The notes under the pieces: model-generated | What the model was told of the DNA's origin: nothing | What the model saw: the letters and a program-made list of their open reading frames with translations, nothing else | Databases searched by the model: none | Position numbers and translations under genes: made by a program | Shown here: piece by piece, positions 28,350-39,139 of the stretch | Numbering within the stretch: position 1 is the stretch's first letter | How the letters are laid out: the number at the start of each line of letters is the position of its first letter | Source: Synechococcus sp. SynAce01 | Lineage (GTDB): Bacteria > Cyanobacteriota > Cyanobacteriia > PCC-6307 > Cyanobiaceae | Direction: 5' to 3' | DNA length: 64,000 nt | Assembly: GCF_001885215.1 (NCBI RefSeq) | Contig: NZ_CP018091.1 | Span: 1,674,001-1,738,000 of the forward strand

Positions 28350-28715
28350 TTATTTCTTCTTGCCGGCCACGGTTTTGCGAGCACCCCGGCGGGTGCGGGC
28401 GTTGGTGCGGGTGCGCTGGCCGCGAACAGGCAAGCCCATGCGATGGCGACGACCGCGCACACAGCCGATGTCTTGCAGACGCTTGAGGGCCATGCCCTCC
28501 TGCCGGCGCAGATCGCCCTCGAGGGTGAAGGATTCGGCGGCGGCACGCAGCTTCTGAATGTCGCCGTCTTCGAGATCCTTGACGCGGATGTCGGGGCTGA
28601 CACCAGCCTTGGCCAGGATCTTGTGGGACCTGGTCAACCCCACGCCGTACACGTAAGTGAGTGAAATCTCGACCCTCTTGTCACGAGGGATATCAACACC
28701 GGCAATCCGAGCCAC
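28350..28715 (-). CDS. rpsM: 30S ribosomal protein S13
   Basis: 121 residues from GTG at 28715, giving the standard start (M)[17 protein letters not shown] four codons upstream is possible but adds residues S13 does not have. The basic tail [14 protein letters not shown] contacts tRNA and S19 in the ribosome head. A gap of about 105 bases separates it from rpmJ. Confidence 0.95.
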   Translation of the reverse strand: MARIAGVDIPRDKRVEISLTYVYGVGLTRSHKILAKAGVSPDIRVKDLEDGDIQKLRAAAESFTLEGDLRRQEGMALKRLQDIGCVRGRRHRMGLPVRGQRTRTNARTRRGARKTVAGKKK

Positions 28716-28821
28716 GAATGAAAACAATCAGTTGGGAAGGTTGGGTCGCCCGGCCCCTTGGGGTCTGGGCGGTTGCGCCCCCGAAGCGGGGACGGCAAAG
28801 TTAGGAGAAGAGCCGTTCGGC

Positions 28822-28935
28822 TCAGCCCTGGCGTTGCTTGTGCTTGGGATTGGAGCAGATCACCATCACCCGGCCGTGGCGACGAATCACCCGGCACTTG
28901 TCACACATTTTCTTGACTGAGGCACGCACCTTCAT
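28822..28935 (-). CDS. rpmJ: 50S ribosomal protein L36
   Basis: 37 residues, [19 protein letters not shown] and onward, ending KHKQRQG. The zinc-binding set is visible: Cys-x2-Cys (CDKC), then Cys and His (ICSNPKHKQ). It sits 37 bases after adk. Confidence 0.96.
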   Translation of the reverse strand: MKVRASVKKMCDKCRVIRRHGRVMVICSNPKHKQRQG

Positions 28936-28972
28936 GGGCGTCGGCTCTCCAATTTTTCAAACAGCTAAGCTA

Positions 28973-29530
28973 TCACAGGGGCTTACCGACAACAGCAGCC
29001 ACCCGCTGGGCGATGGCGTCGATCGAACCGGTGGCATCGACCGGCACCAGCAGGTTGCGTGAGCGGTAGTAGGCGATCAGGGGCTCCGTTTGCTCCTGGT
29101 AGACAACGAGGCGATTGCGGATCACCGCCTCGTTGTCGTCGTCGCGGCCGCGGTTGAGCAGTCGTTTGATCAGCTCGTCATCATCGAGCTCGAGCAGCAG
29201 AACCGATTCGATCGGTTGCTGGAGTTCTTCGAGCAACAGAGTGAGGGCTTCGGCCTGGGCGACGTTGCGGGGAAAGCCATCCAGCAGCCACCCTCCGGTG
29301 TGGGCCTCCAGTCGGTGGCGAACGATCGCCAGCACCAGGGCATCGCTGACCAGCTCGCCCCGGGCCATCACCGCCTCGGCTTCCTGGCCAAGCGTGCTGC
29401 CGGCCTTGACTTCGGCCCGCAGCAACTCGCCGGTGGAGAGGTGAAGCAGCTCGCGATCGGCTGCCAGCCTCTCGGCCTGGGTGCCCTTGCCGGCCCCAGG
29501 CGGACCAAGGAACAAAATACGGTTGGTCAT
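28973..29530 (-). CDS. adk: Adenylate kinase
   Basis: Interconverts AMP, ADP and ATP; 185 residues, the short form lacking the large LID zinc domain. The P-loop is GPPGAGKGTQ near residue 9, the AMP-site motif is STGELLRAEV, and WLLDGFPRN follows. The ATG overlaps the secY stop by four bases (ATGA). Confidence 0.97.
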   Translation of the reverse strand: MTNRILFLGPPGAGKGTQAERLAADRELLHLSTGELLRAEVKAGSTLGQEAEAVMARGELVSDALVLAIVRHRLEAHTGGWLLDGFPRNVAQAEALTLLLEELQQPIESVLLLELDDDELIKRLLNRGRDDDNEAVIRNRLVVYQEQTEPLIAYYRSRNLLVPVDATGSIDAIAQRVAAVVGKPL

Positions 29531-30846
29531 TGACGCACCATCCCTTCGTAACGTTGAGAGATCACATAGGTTTGCACCTGCTTGGCCGTGTCGATGGCGA
29601 CGCCCACCAGGATCAGCAGGGATGTGGCCCCCAAGCCTTGAAAGGTGCGCACCTGGGTGGCACCCTCGACGGCTGAGGGAATGATGGCCACGGCACCAAG
29701 GAAGAAACCGCCGAGCAGGGTGAGACGGTTCTGAACACCGCTCAGGTAGGTGGCCGTGGCGGAGCCGGGCCGGACCCCCGGGATCGCCACACCGGTGCGC
29801 TTCAAATTGGTAGCGATGTCGACAGGGTTGACAGTGAGCGAGGCGTAAAAGAGTGAGAAGCCGATGATCAAGCCGAAAAACACCAGCGCATAGAGCCAAG
29901 GCGTGCTGCTGTTCGGGTTGAGATAGCCGGCCAGACGGATCAACCAGGGCGATTGCGTCAGGTTGGCGACCGTGAGTGGCAGGAACACCACCGCTGAAGC
30001 GAAAATGATCGGCATCACCCCGCCGGCGTTGAGTTTCAACGGCAGATAGCTCTGGCGTGCCGCGAGCAGGCTGACCTGGCCCACCTGGCGCTTGGCACTC
30101 ACGATCGGGATGCGGCGGCTGCCCTCCTGGACGAAGATGATGCCGACGATCGTGACGAGAAAAATCACCACCAGGATGATGATTCCGCCCACGGTGGCCC
30201 GGTCACCGCTCTGGGCGAGCTCGACGGTGGAGCCGAGCGCCCTGGGCAGGGTGGCCACGATGTTCACGAAGATCACCAGGGAGGCACCCTGGCCGATGCC
30301 GCGCTCGGTGATCACCTCACTGATCCACATCACCACCATCGAACCGGTGACTAAGGCCAGGGCGGTCTGAATCACGAAGACAGGCTCGGGTACACCCGGC
30401 AGGGCGTACTGCCGCAGGATCAGGGCAAAGACGGTGCTTTGCAGCACGCCCCAACCCAGGGCCACATAGCGGGTGATCTGGGCGATCTTGCGCCGTCCGG
30501 CCTCCCCTTCGTTCTTCTGGAGATCTTCGAGCTGGGGAATGGCCGCTGTGAGCAGCTGCAGGATGATCGAAGCGTTGATGAACGGCAGAATCCCCAGCGC
30601 GAACACGCCGAGGGTGGAGATGCCGCCGCCGGTGAAGATGTCAAGGAAGCCGATCAGCTGGCCGCCCTGCTGGATGAATTCCTGAAAGGCCACCCGATCG
30701 ATGCCTGGCACAGGGATGTAGATCCCCAGCCGCACCAGAAGCAGCAGGCCGAGGGTGGTCAAGACGCGGTCGCGCAGCCCCTTCGATTGGACCAGTTGGG
30801 TGAGGATTTCACCGGCACTGGGGTTACGCCCCCGGCTGACGAGCAT
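29527..30846 (-). CDS. secY: Preprotein translocase subunit SecY
   Basis: Channel-forming membrane protein of the Sec pathway, 439 residues with ten expected helices. Landmarks: PGIDRVAFQEFIQ after helix 1, FFLVT-type helix VVIFLVTIVGIIFVQEGSRR, and the cytoplasmic loop LKRTGVAIPGVRPGSATATY that binds ribosome and SecA. Cyanobacteria use SecY in plasma and thylakoid membranes. A 166-base gap (30847-31012) to rplO shows no gene. Confidence 0.97.
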   Translation of the reverse strand: MLVSRGRNPSAGEILTQLVQSKGLRDRVLTTLGLLLLVRLGIYIPVPGIDRVAFQEFIQQGGQLIGFLDIFTGGGISTLGVFALGILPFINASIILQLLTAAIPQLEDLQKNEGEAGRRKIAQITRYVALGWGVLQSTVFALILRQYALPGVPEPVFVIQTALALVTGSMVVMWISEVITERGIGQGASLVIFVNIVATLPRALGSTVELAQSGDRATVGGIIILVVIFLVTIVGIIFVQEGSRRIPIVSAKRQVGQVSLLAARQSYLPLKLNAGGVMPIIFASAVVFLPLTVANLTQSPWLIRLAGYLNPNSSTPWLYALVFFGLIIGFSLFYASLTVNPVDIATNLKRTGVAIPGVRPGSATATYLSGVQNRLTLLGGFFLGAVAIIPSAVEGATQVRTFQGLGATSLLILVGVAIDTAKQVQTYVISQRYEGMVRQ

Positions 30847-31012
30847 GGTGTGAGCGAGCGAAGAACGGGGGCGAGATAGTCAAAGCCGCCTGCGCAGCCG
30901 GTGATCGGTGGCAGACGGCTCAGGTTGCGGAGACCGACTCCGGTTCCAGCAGTTCATTCAAGCGGTTCAAGGGGATGGCGGCGGTTGCGGCCTCCTTGTC
31001 GATCAGGGTTGA

Positions 31013-31465
31013 TCAGGCAATCAGTTCACAACTGCCACCAGCCGCTTCGATCTTCTCACGGGCACTGCTGGTGAAACCAGCGGCCTGGACAGTGAGGCTG
31101 ACGCCCAGATCACCATCCCCGAGCAACTTGAGGGGATGCTTCGGGCTGGTCACCAGCCCAGCGGCCTCCAGCGAATCGAGGTTGACCGTGCTGCCAGCAG
31201 CCAGGCCGGCGAGTTTGCCGACATTCAGCACGGTGAAGGCTTTCGGATTCACCAGGGTGAAGTGCTTGAGCTTGGGCAGACGGCGATAGAGGGGCATCTG
31301 GCCACCCTCAAAGCCGGGCCGGGTCGGACGGCCGGAGCGGGATTTCTGCCCGCGCATGCCGAAACCGCAGCTGGCGCCCTGACCGGCGGCGATGCCGCGC
31401 CCCTTGCGCAGCTTGCGGCGGCGGGAGCCGACCTGGGGTTTGAGGGTTTGGAGTGAAAGTGTCAT
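31013..31465 (-). CDS. rplO: 50S ribosomal protein L15
   Basis: 150 residues. L15 landmarks: the Gly/Arg/Lys-rich N-terminus [20 protein letters not shown] and [14 protein letters not shown]. It follows rpsE after 8 bases, leaving no room for an L30 gene. Confidence 0.97.
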   Translation of the reverse strand: MTLSLQTLKPQVGSRRRKLRKGRGIAAGQGASCGFGMRGQKSRSGRPTRPGFEGGQMPLYRRLPKLKHFTLVNPKAFTVLNVGKLAGLAAGSTVNLDSLEAAGLVTSPKHPLKLLGDGDLGVSLTVQAAGFTSSAREKIEAAGGSCELIA

Positions 31466-31473
31466 CAGGGGGC

Positions 31474-32136
31474 TCAGGAGTAGATCTGCTCGAGGGAGAT
31501 GCCCCGCTCTTTGGCGGTCTCCTTGTGGGTGCGCAACACCTGCAGGGCGTGGATGGCGGCGCGGGCGTTGTTGAGGGGTGTTTTGCTGCCCAGGCGCTTG
31601 GCCAGGACGTTCTTGATGCCGGCGAGCTCAAGGACCGTGCGAATCGAACCACCCGCGATCACGCCGGTGCCCGGTGCGGCCGGCCGCATCATCACGCTGG
31701 CGGCACCGTCTTCGCCGCGGCTGTCGGTGGGGATCGAACTGGTGCGGGTCAGGGGCACCTTGACCAGATGCTTTTTGCCATCGGCCACGCCCTTGCGGAC
31801 GGCACCGATCACATCACCGGCCTTGCCGACACCGACACCGACCTGGCCGCGCTCGTTGCCGACGACGACGATCGCCCGGAAGCTCATCTTCTTACCGCCT
31901 TTGACGGTTTTGGAGACGCGGCGGATCTGGACCACCCGCTCCTGCCATTCGGAGTCGCGCTCCTGACCACGCCGGTTGTCGCCCCGACGTCCACCACCGC
32001 GTCGGTCACCCGACCTGGCATCGCCACCCCTGCCGCCGCCGCCACCGCGGCGCTCCTGCTGGCCTTCGGCCGCTGCTGGGACAGCGGCGGCTCCTGGAAT
32101 CTCGCTGGACTGGACCTGTTGGTTGATTTCGCTCAT
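31474..32136 (-). CDS. rpsE: 30S ribosomal protein S5 with Arg-Gly-rich N-terminal extension
   Basis: 220 residues from ATG 32136 ([20 protein letters not shown]). The S5 domain starts near residue 62 ([20 protein letters not shown]) and includes [16 protein letters not shown]. Residues about 24-60 are low-complexity, alternating Arg, Gly and Asp ([20 protein letters not shown]), an extension of roughly 50 residues over E. coli S5. The tail may touch RNA; this is inference. Confidence 0.96.
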   Translation of the reverse strand: MSEINQQVQSSEIPGAAAVPAAAEGQQERRGGGGGRGGDARSGDRRGGGRRGDNRRGQERDSEWQERVVQIRRVSKTVKGGKKMSFRAIVVVGNERGQVGVGVGKAGDVIGAVRKGVADGKKHLVKVPLTRTSSIPTDSRGEDGAASVMMRPAAPGTGVIAGGSIRTVLELAGIKNVLAKRLGSKTPLNNARAAIHALQVLRTHKETAKERGISLEQIYS

Positions 32137-32149
32137 GGTTGGATCCGGT

Positions 32150-32515
32150 TCAGAACAGGAGGCCCGCTTCTCGGGCGGCATCGGCAAGGGCCTTGACCCG
32201 GCCGTGGTACAGCTTGCCACCGCGGTCGAAGACGACCTGCTGGATGCCCTTGGCCAGGGCCCGCTGGGCCACCAGCTGCCCCACGGCAATGGAAGCATCG
32301 CAACAGGCGCTCACTTCGAGGCTGGCGCGCAGGTCTTTGTCGAGGGTCGAGGCGGCACAGAGGGTGTTCTGGGCCTCGTCGTCGATGACCTGGGCGTAGA
32401 TGTGGTTGTTCGAGCGGAACACAGCAAGCCGCGGCCGTGCCGCCGTGCCGTTGAGGTGGCGACGCAGGCGACGGTGACGCTTCTGGGTCTGCTGTTTGCG
32501 TGGAAGGGAGGACAT
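32150..32515 (-). CDS. rplR: 50S ribosomal protein L18
   Basis: 121 residues, binds 5S rRNA. Landmarks [18 protein letters not shown] and [19 protein letters not shown]. The basic N-terminus ([16 protein letters not shown]) is typical. Lies 13 bases before rpsE. Confidence 0.97.
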   Translation of the reverse strand: MSSLPRKQQTQKRHRRLRRHLNGTAARPRLAVFRSNNHIYAQVIDDEAQNTLCAASTLDKDLRASLEVSACCDASIAVGQLVAQRALAKGIQQVVFDRGGKLYHGRVKALADAAREAGLLF

Positions 32516-32547
32516 GACGGATAGGGGTAGGGAGGCTTAGGCCGTCC

Positions 32548-33087
32548 TCATTTCTTGCCAGATTTGCCGGCCTTGCGCAGGATGCGCTCGCCCTCGAACT
32601 TGATGCCCTTGCCCTTGTAGGGCTCAGGAGGACGAATGGCGCGGATCTTGGCGGCTTCATTGCCTACCAGCTCCTTGTTGGAACCGGAGACCATCACCTG
32701 GGTGTTGTTCTCAACGGAGAAGGTGATCCCCTCGGGAGGAACCATCTCAAGCGGGTGGCTGTAACCGGCGCTGACCATCAGCTTGCGGCCTTGGACTGCG
32801 GCCCGGTAGCCGACGCCGATGATCTCGAGCTTGCGGGAAAAACCTTTGCTCACCCCTTCGACCATGTTGGCCACCAGGGTGCGGCAAAGCCCATGGCGTT
32901 CGCGGGAGCGACGGCTGCCGTTGGCGGCCTCAACGCGGACAAAGCCATTGTCCTGGCTGACAACAACGCCATCGGGGAGGACGCGGCTGAGCTCACCCTT
33001 GGGACCTTTGACCGACACGGCCAATCCGCTCAAGGTGACGGTCACCTTGTCGGGGATGGGGATCGGCGCTTTACCTATGCGTGACAT
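32548..33087 (-). CDS. rplF: 50S ribosomal protein L6
   Basis: 179 residues with the duplicated L6 fold. It starts [20 protein letters not shown] and ends near [20 protein letters not shown], the conserved 23S rRNA-binding tail. Confidence 0.97.
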   Translation of the reverse strand: MSRIGKAPIPIPDKVTVTLSGLAVSVKGPKGELSRVLPDGVVVSQDNGFVRVEAANGSRRSRERHGLCRTLVANMVEGVSKGFSRKLEIIGVGYRAAVQGRKLMVSAGYSHPLEMVPPEGITFSVENNTQVMVSGSNKELVGNEAAKIRAIRPPEPYKGKGIKFEGERILRKAGKSGKK

Positions 33088-33101
33088 GGATGACCTTCGT
33101 A

Positions 33102-33503
33102 TCAGTAGATGTAGCAGAGCACTTCACCGCCCACGCCCTGCTTACGGGCGTCACGGTCGCTCATCACACCCCGGGAGGTGGAGATGATCGCCACACCCAG
33201 GCCACCCAGCACCTTGGGCAGCTGACGGGTGTTCTTGTAGATGCGCAGACCGGGCTTGCTGACGCGCCGCACGGAGCGGATCGTCGGCTGGCGATGCTTG
33301 CCGCTGTACTTGAGTTCGAGGACGAGATGCCTGAGAACGCCTTCGCCTTCTTCGCTGATCTCAGCGATGAAGCCCTCTTTCTGCAGCACCTTGGCGATGC
33401 TGTGGGAGAGGCGCGAAGCCGGAACTTTGGTGGACTGGTGCTTCTTCTCACTCGCATTGCGAATGCGGGTGAGCATGTCTGAAATCGGGTCGTGGTTGGC
33501 CAT
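33102..33503 (-). CDS. rpsH: 30S ribosomal protein S8
   Basis: 133 residues, [20 protein letters not shown] onward, with the C-terminal [20 protein letters not shown] motif that binds 16S rRNA helix 21. It follows rplE directly (18 bases), so no S14 gene lies between as it does in E. coli. Confidence 0.97.
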   Translation of the reverse strand: MANHDPISDMLTRIRNASEKKHQSTKVPASRLSHSIAKVLQKEGFIAEISEEGEGVLRHLVLELKYSGKHRQPTIRSVRRVSKPGLRIYKNTRQLPKVLGGLGVAIISTSRGVMSDRDARKQGVGGEVLCYIY

Positions 33504-33521
33504 GGTGGGTCCGAAGAGGGC

Positions 33522-34061
33522 TCAGTTGCTGCGGAACGGCATTCCCATCTCGCGGAGGAGGGCCCGGCCCTCTTCGTCGTTACGGGCACTGGTCACGATG
33601 GTGATGTCCATACCGCGGATGGCGTCGATCTTGTCGTAGGAGATTTCGGGAAAGATGATCTGTTCCCGCACCCCGAGGGTGTAATTGCCCCGCCCGTCGA
33701 AGCTTTTGGGGCTGACGCCACGGAAATCCCGGATCCTCGGAAGGGCCAGGTTGATCAGGCGCTCCAGGAAGGCGTACATCCGCTGACCACGAAGGGTGAC
33801 GGCCACGCCGATCGGCATGCCCTCGCGGATCTTGAAGGCCGCAATGGCCTTCTTGGCCCGGGTCACCACCACTTTCTGACCGGTGATGGTGGCCAGCTCC
33901 GCGATCGAAGCCTCCAGGGCCTTGGCGTTCTGGGCGGCTTCGCCAAGTCCCCTGTTCAGGGTGACTTTGACCACCTTGGGAACTTCGTGGACGTTGGAGA
34001 GGTTCAGATCCTTGAGCAGCTTGGGCTGGATCGTCTCCCGGTAGCGCTGTTTGAGTGACAT
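33522..34061 (-). CDS. rplE: 50S ribosomal protein L5
   Basis: 179 residues, 5S rRNA-binding. Landmarks [38 protein letters not shown] and the C-terminal [21 protein letters not shown] 97-base gap separates it from rplX. Confidence 0.97.
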   Translation of the reverse strand: MSLKQRYRETIQPKLLKDLNLSNVHEVPKVVKVTLNRGLGEAAQNAKALEASIAELATITGQKVVVTRAKKAIAAFKIREGMPIGVAVTLRGQRMYAFLERLINLALPRIRDFRGVSPKSFDGRGNYTLGVREQIIFPEISYDKIDAIRGMDITIVTSARNDEEGRALLREMGMPFRSN

Positions 34062-34158
34062 GGCGGGCTGGGGTTTGCGCTTCTGGACGTGGTCAGAAAG
34101 CGAGGAGAGGGGGGAAAGGAAAGGACGCTGTGGCGTCGGTGGTCAGAAGGAAGGCTGA

Positions 34159-34515
34159 TCAGTCGATCAACTCACCGGTTTTCTTGAGCCGGCGTTTTTT
34201 GCTGCCGTCGGCCTGGATCTCGATGCCGACCCGGCTGGCCACGGACTTGCTGGTGGAGAAGACCATCAAGTTGGAGGCATGCACGGAGGCTTCCTCGGTG
34301 GAGATGCGTCCGCTCTCCCCTTCCTGGACGGGTTTGATGTGGCGTGTGCGCAGGTTGACCCCTTGCACAACAGCCCGGTTCAGGTCGGGAAGGGTGCGCA
34401 GAACCTCGCCGGTTTTGCCCTTGTCCTTACCGGCAATCACCTTGACGGTGTCGCCTTTACGGATCCGCATCTTGATGCGTTCCGTTGGCTTTTTCTTAGC
34501 GATGGCAGTGGCCAT
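34159..34515 (-). CDS. rplX: 50S ribosomal protein L24
   Basis: 118 residues with the KOW motif near [20 protein letters not shown], which starts ribosome assembly on 23S rRNA. A short N-terminal extension ([16 protein letters not shown]) precedes it. One base separates it from rplN. Confidence 0.97.
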   Translation of the reverse strand: MATAIAKKKPTERIKMRIRKGDTVKVIAGKDKGKTGEVLRTLPDLNRAVVQGVNLRTRHIKPVQEGESGRISTEEASVHASNLMVFSTSKSVASRVGIEIQADGSKKRRLKKTGELID

Positions 34516-34516
34516 T

Positions 34517-34882
34517 TCAGATCACCTCCGGGGCGAGCGACACAATCTTGGTGAAGTTCTTTTCCCGCAGTTCGCGAGCGACCGGACCGAACACCCGTGT
34601 GCCTTTCGGGTTGTTGTCCGCGCCGAGGATCACCGCCGCGTTGTCATCAAAGCGGATCGAATTGCCGGTGTCGCGGCGCATGGTGGCGCGCGTCCGTACG
34701 ACCACCGCCTTCACCACATCCGACTTCTTGACTCCCATGTTGGGCATGGCGTCCTTGACGGCGGCAACGATCACATCACCGACGTGGGCGTAGCGGCGGT
34801 TGGTGCCCAGAACGCGGATGCACTGGATGCGTTTGGCGCCGCTGTTATCAGCGACATTGAGGTAAGTTTCCTGCTGAATCAT
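34517..34882 (-). CDS. rplN: 50S ribosomal protein L14
   Basis: 121 residues. L14 landmarks: [40 protein letters not shown] and the terminal [12 protein letters not shown]. Confidence 0.97.
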   Translation of the reverse strand: MIQQETYLNVADNSGAKRIQCIRVLGTNRRYAHVGDVIVAAVKDAMPNMGVKKSDVVKAVVVRTRATMRRDTGNSIRFDDNAAVILGADNNPKGTRVFGPVARELREKNFTKIVSLAPEVI

Positions 34883-34891
34883 GGGGTGACC

Positions 34892-35143
34892 TCAGTTGGC
34901 GCCGGTGGGGTTGAGCACCTCGGCGACAGCCCAACGCTTGGTGCGGCTGAGCGGACGGGTCTCGGTGATACGGACTCGGTCGCCGACTTGGCAACGGTTG
35001 TCTTCGTCGTGGGCTTTGTAGCGGATGGTGCGGCTGACGGTCTTTTGATAGATGGGATGGGGAAAGCGGTTTTCGACCGCTACCACCACCGTTTTATCCA
35101 TCTTGTCGCTGACGACGGTGCCGACCCTTTCCTTGAGTGCCAT
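34892..35143 (-). CDS. rpsQ: 30S ribosomal protein S17
   Basis: 83 residues. S17 landmarks: [40 protein letters not shown] and [13 protein letters not shown]. Confidence 0.97.
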   Translation of the reverse strand: MALKERVGTVVSDKMDKTVVVAVENRFPHPIYQKTVSRTIRYKAHDEDNRCQVGDRVRITETRPLSRTKRWAVAEVLNPTGAN

Positions 35144-35160
35144 GGTGGGTATCGGGGGGA

Positions 35161-35376
35161 TCAGGAGGCGGTGAGAGCGGAGCGCTGCCGCTCCTTCTGC
35201 ACCGTCAGCAGCTGGGCCAGCTTGATGCGGCTCTGCTTGAAGCGGTGCGGGTGCTCCAGACGGCGGGTGGCCCGCTGGAAGCGCAGATCGAACAATTCAC
35301 GGCGGCAACCGTTGATCTGATCGATCAGATCGGCGTCATTGAGGAGACGCACTTCGGCGATGTCAGGACGGGCCAT
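35161..35376 (-). CDS. rpmC: 50S ribosomal protein L29
   Basis: 71 residues. The helical-hairpin landmarks are [20 protein letters not shown] and [16 protein letters not shown]. Two bases separate it from rplP. Confidence 0.96.
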   Translation of the reverse strand: MARPDIAEVRLLNDADLIDQINGCRRELFDLRFQRATRRLEHPHRFKQSRIKLAQLLTVQKERQRSALTAS

Positions 35377-35378
35377 GG

Positions 35379-35864
35379 TTAGGACTCTCCAGCGGGAACG
35401 GCGTCGAGAATGGGCTCGGGACCGGGAAGATCACCCAGCTCCGTTGCCATTTCGGCTTGGCCGATGAACTTGGTTTTGACCGGCAGCTTGTACTGGGCCA
35501 GACGCATCGCTTGCTTGGCGATGGCTTCGGTGATCTCAGGTCCACCCATCTCAAAGAGGATGCGACCGGGTTTGATCACGGCCACCCAGAACTCCGGGTT
35601 GCCCTTACCGGAGCCCATCCGTGTTTCGGCAGGGCGCATGGTGACCGGTTTGTCGGGGAAGATCCGGATCCAGATCTTGCCCCCCCGCTTGACGTAGCGG
35701 GTCATGGCCCGGCGGCTGGCTTCGATCTGGCGGGATGTGATCCAGCCACATTCCTGGGCCTGCAGTGCAAACTGACCAAAGGCAATGGTGTTGCCTCGGG
35801 TGGCGACACCGCACATGCGGCCTCGCTGCTGTTTGCGGAATTTGACGCGTCGTGGACTCAGCAT
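35379..35864 (-). CDS. rplP: 50S ribosomal protein L16
   Basis: 161 residues, starting [20 protein letters not shown], with [20 protein letters not shown] and [21 protein letters not shown]16 shapes the A-site tRNA and peptidyl-transferase region. The C-terminus is about 20 residues longer than in E. coli L16 (acidic [17 protein letters not shown]). Confidence 0.97.
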   Translation of the reverse strand: MLSPRRVKFRKQQRGRMCGVATRGNTIAFGQFALQAQECGWITSRQIEASRRAMTRYVKRGGKIWIRIFPDKPVTMRPAETRMGSGKGNPEFWVAVIKPGRILFEMGGPEITEAIAKQAMRLAQYKLPVKTKFIGQAEMATELGDLPGPEPILDAVPAGES

Positions 35865-35880
35865 GGTTCAGGGCTCCTGA

Positions 35881-36609
35881 TCACTCTTTGTTGGAGCGGT
35901 CTTCAAATTCTTGGGGACGCCGGTTGGCGCGGCGACGTGGTGCTCCAGCGGCGGGCAGTTGCTCCTTCTGCCCGGGAAGCACCTCCCCTTTGAACACCCA
36001 GACCTTGATCCCAAGCACCCCGTAGGTGGTGGTGGCCACCTTGGTGGCGTAATCAATGTCGGCGCGCAAGGTGTGCAAGGGCACCCGACCTTCCCGGGTC
36101 CATTCGGTCCGGGCGATCTCGGCACCGTTGAGGCGCCCGCTCACCTGGATCTTCAGGCCGAGAACACCGGCACGCTGGGCCCGTTGGACGGTCATGCGCA
36201 TCACCCGCCGAAAAGCCACACGCTTTTCCAGTTGTTGGGCGATGTACTCGGCCAACAAAAAGGCGTCGGCGTCGACCCTTTCGATTTCCACCACGTTGAT
36301 GCGCACCTGACGGTTGCGATCGCCGAGGGTGGTTTGGATGCCCGTCCGCAAATCTTCGATGCCGCTGCCTTGGCGACCGACCAGCACGCCGGGGCGTGCG
36401 GTTTTGAGTTCCACCTCAAGTTGGTCGGCCTTGCGGGCGATCAGCACATCGCTGATGCCGGCACTCGCATACTTCTTGTGGATGAATTTGCGAATCCGAT
36501 GATCCTCCTGGAGCAGGAGGGGATAGGTCTTGCTTGGGGCGTACCAGCGGGAGCGGTGCTCCTGGGTAATCCCCAGTCGCAGGCCGGTTGGATGGATCTT
36601 GTGTCCCAT
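35881..36609 (-). CDS. rpsC: 30S ribosomal protein S3
   Basis: 242 residues from ATG 36609 ([20 protein letters not shown]); the frame is open upstream but is not S3-like there. The KH domain is around [16 protein letters not shown], and the C-terminal domain has [20 protein letters not shown]. The C-terminal tail after about residue 210 is basic and Pro/Arg-rich. Confidence 0.97.
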   Translation of the reverse strand: MGHKIHPTGLRLGITQEHRSRWYAPSKTYPLLLQEDHRIRKFIHKKYASAGISDVLIARKADQLEVELKTARPGVLVGRQGSGIEDLRTGIQTTLGDRNRQVRINVVEIERVDADAFLLAEYIAQQLEKRVAFRRVMRMTVQRAQRAGVLGLKIQVSGRLNGAEIARTEWTREGRVPLHTLRADIDYATKVATTTYGVLGIKVWVFKGEVLPGQKEQLPAAGAPRRRANRRPQEFEDRSNKE

Positions 36610-36628
36610 CAGTCGGTGTCCTCGGGAT

Positions 36629-36991
36629 TCAGGTGATGGGTGCTGCCACAGCAATGCTGATGTGGCAGGTTTGTTTTTTGATGGCGAAGGCCCGCCCCTG
36701 GGCGCGGGGACGGAATCGCTTCAGGGAGGGTCCCATGTCGGCGATCGCCGTGCTGATGATCAGCGAGGCGGGGTCAAGGCCGAGATTGTTTTCGGCATTG
36801 GCCACTGCTGAGCGCAGCACCTTGGTGATCGGTCCTGTGGAGCGGTAGGGCATGAACTCAAGCAGGATCAGCGCCTCGCGATAGGAGCGGCCGCGGATCT
36901 GATCGAGCACCCGGCGCACCTTGGAAACGGATCCGCGGATGTAGCGGCCGTGGGCGCGGGCTTCTGTGCTGGGTGGGGTTGGATTGACCAT
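36629..36991 (-). CDS. rplV: 50S ribosomal protein L22
   Basis: 120 residues from ATG 36991 ([20 protein letters not shown]), which has an AGGAG site upstream; the alternative start eight codons earlier is less likely. Landmarks [19 protein letters not shown] and the exit-tunnel loop region [20 protein letters not shown]. Confidence 0.96.
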   Translation of the reverse strand: MVNPTPPSTEARAHGRYIRGSVSKVRRVLDQIRGRSYREALILLEFMPYRSTGPITKVLRSAVANAENNLGLDPASLIISTAIADMGPSLKRFRPRAQGRAFAIKKQTCHISIAVAAPIT

Positions 36992-37004
36992 GGTGTTTCG
37001 CTCC

Positions 37005-37280
37005 TTAACGGGCACCTTTTTTGTCCTTGATGTGGCCGCGGAAGGTGCGGGTGGGGGCGAATTCCCCCAGCTTGTGGCCCACCATCTGCTCGGTCACGTA
37101 GACCGGCACATGGCTCTTGCCGTTGTGAACGGCAATGGTGTGGCCGATCATCATCGGCAGGATCGTCGAAGCCCGTGACCAGGTTTTGATCACGGATTTA
37201 TCGCCGGAGCTGTTCTGCGTCTCGACCTTGCGCAGAAGGTGATCGGCGATGAATGGTCCTTTTTTGAGTGAACGTCCCAT
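37005..37280 (-). CDS. rpsS: 30S ribosomal protein S19
   Basis: 91 residues. S19 landmarks: [40 protein letters not shown] and [20 protein letters not shown]. Confidence 0.98.
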   Translation of the reverse strand: MGRSLKKGPFIADHLLRKVETQNSSGDKSVIKTWSRASTILPMMIGHTIAVHNGKSHVPVYVTEQMVGHKLGEFAPTRTFRGHIKDKKGAR

Positions 37281-37318
37281 GGCGGATTAAGCAGAGTGCA
37301 AAACGGGGTTGATGACCA

Positions 37319-38182
37319 TCACGAATCCCGTCCGCCACGGCTCCGCTTGGAGGTGCGGCGACGTTTCCGCAGCACAAACCGGTTGCTCGGCTTGTTGCGC
37401 TTTCGGGTTTTGAGGCCGAGGGCAGGCTTGCCCCAGGGGGTGACCGGACCAGAGCGGCCGATCGGAGCGCGGCCCTCGCCACCACCGTGGGGGTGGTCAC
37501 AGGGGTTCATCACACTGCCGCGCACCTGGGGACGGCGGCCGAGCCAGCGCTTGCGTCCGGCTTTGCCCAGGCTGGTGTTGCGTATTTCCGCGTTGCCCAC
37601 TTCCCCGAGGGTGGCGTAGCACTCGCGACGCACCAGCCGCACTTCGGTGGATGGCAACTTGAGGGCGACGTAATCACCTTCTTTGGCCATCACCTGGGCA
37701 CTGGCCCCTGCGGTGCGAACCATCTGGCCACCCCGGCCGGCGTAGAGCTCGACGTTGTGAACGCTCGAACCCAGGGGAATGGCCGAGAGGGGCAAGGCAT
37801 TGCCGGTTTCGATCGGCACCTGAGCGCCGGCGACAACCGTTTGGCCCAGCTCAATCCCAGCAGGCGCAAGGATGTAACGCTTTTCGCCGTCGGTGTAGAA
37901 GAGCAACGCCAACCGGGCGTTGCGGTGGGGGTCGTAGTGGATGGCGGCCACGCGGGCGACCACATCGTGCTTGTCACGGCGGAAGTCAACCATGCGGTAG
38001 AGCCGCTTATGGCCGCCGCCACGGTGGCGGCAGGTGATCACGCCGCGGTTGTTGCGACCCTTGCTGCGGTGCTTGGCGACGACCAAGCTGCGCTCGGGTT
38101 TGCGCTCAGTGATTTCACTGAAGTCGCTGACGACGCGGCCGCGGGTGCCGGGGGTGTAGGGGCGGTACTTGCGAATTGCCAT
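37319..38182 (-). CDS. rplB: 50S ribosomal protein L2
   Basis: 287 residues, required for subunit joining and peptidyl transfer. Landmarks: KSKGRNN-type region [20 protein letters not shown] and the conserved C-terminal histidine stretch [20 protein letters not shown]. Confidence 0.98.
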   Translation of the reverse strand: MAIRKYRPYTPGTRGRVVSDFSEITERKPERSLVVAKHRSKGRNNRGVITCRHRGGGHKRLYRMVDFRRDKHDVVARVAAIHYDPHRNARLALLFYTDGEKRYILAPAGIELGQTVVAGAQVPIETGNALPLSAIPLGSSVHNVELYAGRGGQMVRTAGASAQVMAKEGDYVALKLPSTEVRLVRRECYATLGEVGNAEIRNTSLGKAGRKRWLGRRPQVRGSVMNPCDHPHGGGEGRAPIGRSGPVTPWGKPALGLKTRKRNKPSNRFVLRKRRRTSKRSRGGRDS

Positions 38183-38197
38183 AACGTTTTAGATCCC

Positions 38198-38500
38198 TCA
38201 GGCCTCTGGGAACAGCTGGATGGCATTGCCTTCGGCAAGGCGCACCACCGCTTTTTTGACTTGGGCGCGTTTGCCCGCGAACCGACCGATCCGCCGGGAG
38301 CGACGCGGTGGGTTCATGGTGCTCACGCCGATCACCTTCACCGAGAACAACTCCTCGACGGCGGCCTTGATGTCGGGCTTGGCCGCACGCGGATCCACTT
38401 CAAAGGTGTACTGATTCAATTCAAGGCCTCGGGTGGCCTTCTCGGTGATCAGTGGCCTGCGGATCACATCCGCCAAACGGCCTGCAAAACGTTCAGTCAT
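38198..38500 (-). CDS. rplW: 50S ribosomal protein L23
   Basis: 100 residues. Landmarks [20 protein letters not shown] and [21 protein letters not shown]23 lies at the tunnel exit and docks trigger factor and SRP. Its first 8 bases overlap the end of rplD. Confidence 0.97.
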   Translation of the reverse strand: MTERFAGRLADVIRRPLITEKATRGLELNQYTFEVDPRAAKPDIKAAVEELFSVKVIGVSTMNPPRRSRRIGRFAGKRAQVKKAVVRLAEGNAIQLFPEA

Positions 38501-39137
38501 CGTTGTAGACCTCCTGAATCTTGGCCAGTGCCTCCTCGCTCAGCACCAATTGCTTGGCATTGAGCAGGTCGAACACGTTCAACTGGTCGGCGGCGATCAA
38601 TTTCACCGTTTCGAGATTGCGAACCGAGAGACGCACCGCTTCAGACGGCCCGTCGAGGATCAGCAACACTTTCGCCCCTGCGGCAATATCGAGGCGTTGC
38701 AGGGCTGCCACGATCTCGCGGGTTTTGGGGGCTTCCAGGTCGGCGGCGAAACCCTTGACCACGACGATGTCAGCGGCCCGGCTGATCAGGGCCGTACGCA
38801 GGGCGAGCCGACGCTCTTTGCGGTTCATGGCCACGGCATAGGAGCGAGGCTTGGGACCGAAGATCACGCCACCACCGGGGCGGAGTGGTGTGCGGATGGA
38901 ACCCTGGCGAGCGCGACCCGTTCCTTTTTGCTTGTAAGGCTTGCGGCCACCGCCCCGCACCTCGGCGCGGGTGAGTGTGCTGGCCGTGCCCTGTCGGGCA
39001 TTGGCCAGTTGCCGCACCACGGCGCGATGGACCAGTCCGGCGGCGGACGATTTCTTGGCGACTTTCAGGTCGAGGGAAGCTTCACCAGCTTCCTTGCCTT
39101 GCCAGTCGCGAACGACGCATTGAATCATGGTTGCCAT
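38493..39137 (-). CDS. rplD: 50S ribosomal protein L4
   Basis: 214 residues. Landmarks [20 protein letters not shown] and [20 protein letters not shown] (the loop that lines the exit tunnel). In E. coli L4 also represses the S10 operon; whether that holds here is unknown. Two bases follow the rplC stop. Confidence 0.97.
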   Translation of the reverse strand: MATMIQCVVRDWQGKEAGEASLDLKVAKKSSAAGLVHRAVVRQLANARQGTASTLTRAEVRGGGRKPYKQKGTGRARQGSIRTPLRPGGGVIFGPKPRSYAVAMNRKERRLALRTALISRAADIVVVKGFAADLEAPKTREIVAALQRLDIAAGAKVLLILDGPSEAVRLSVRNLETVKLIAADQLNVFDLLNAKQLVLSEEALAKIQEVYNDD

Positions 39138-39139
39138 CC

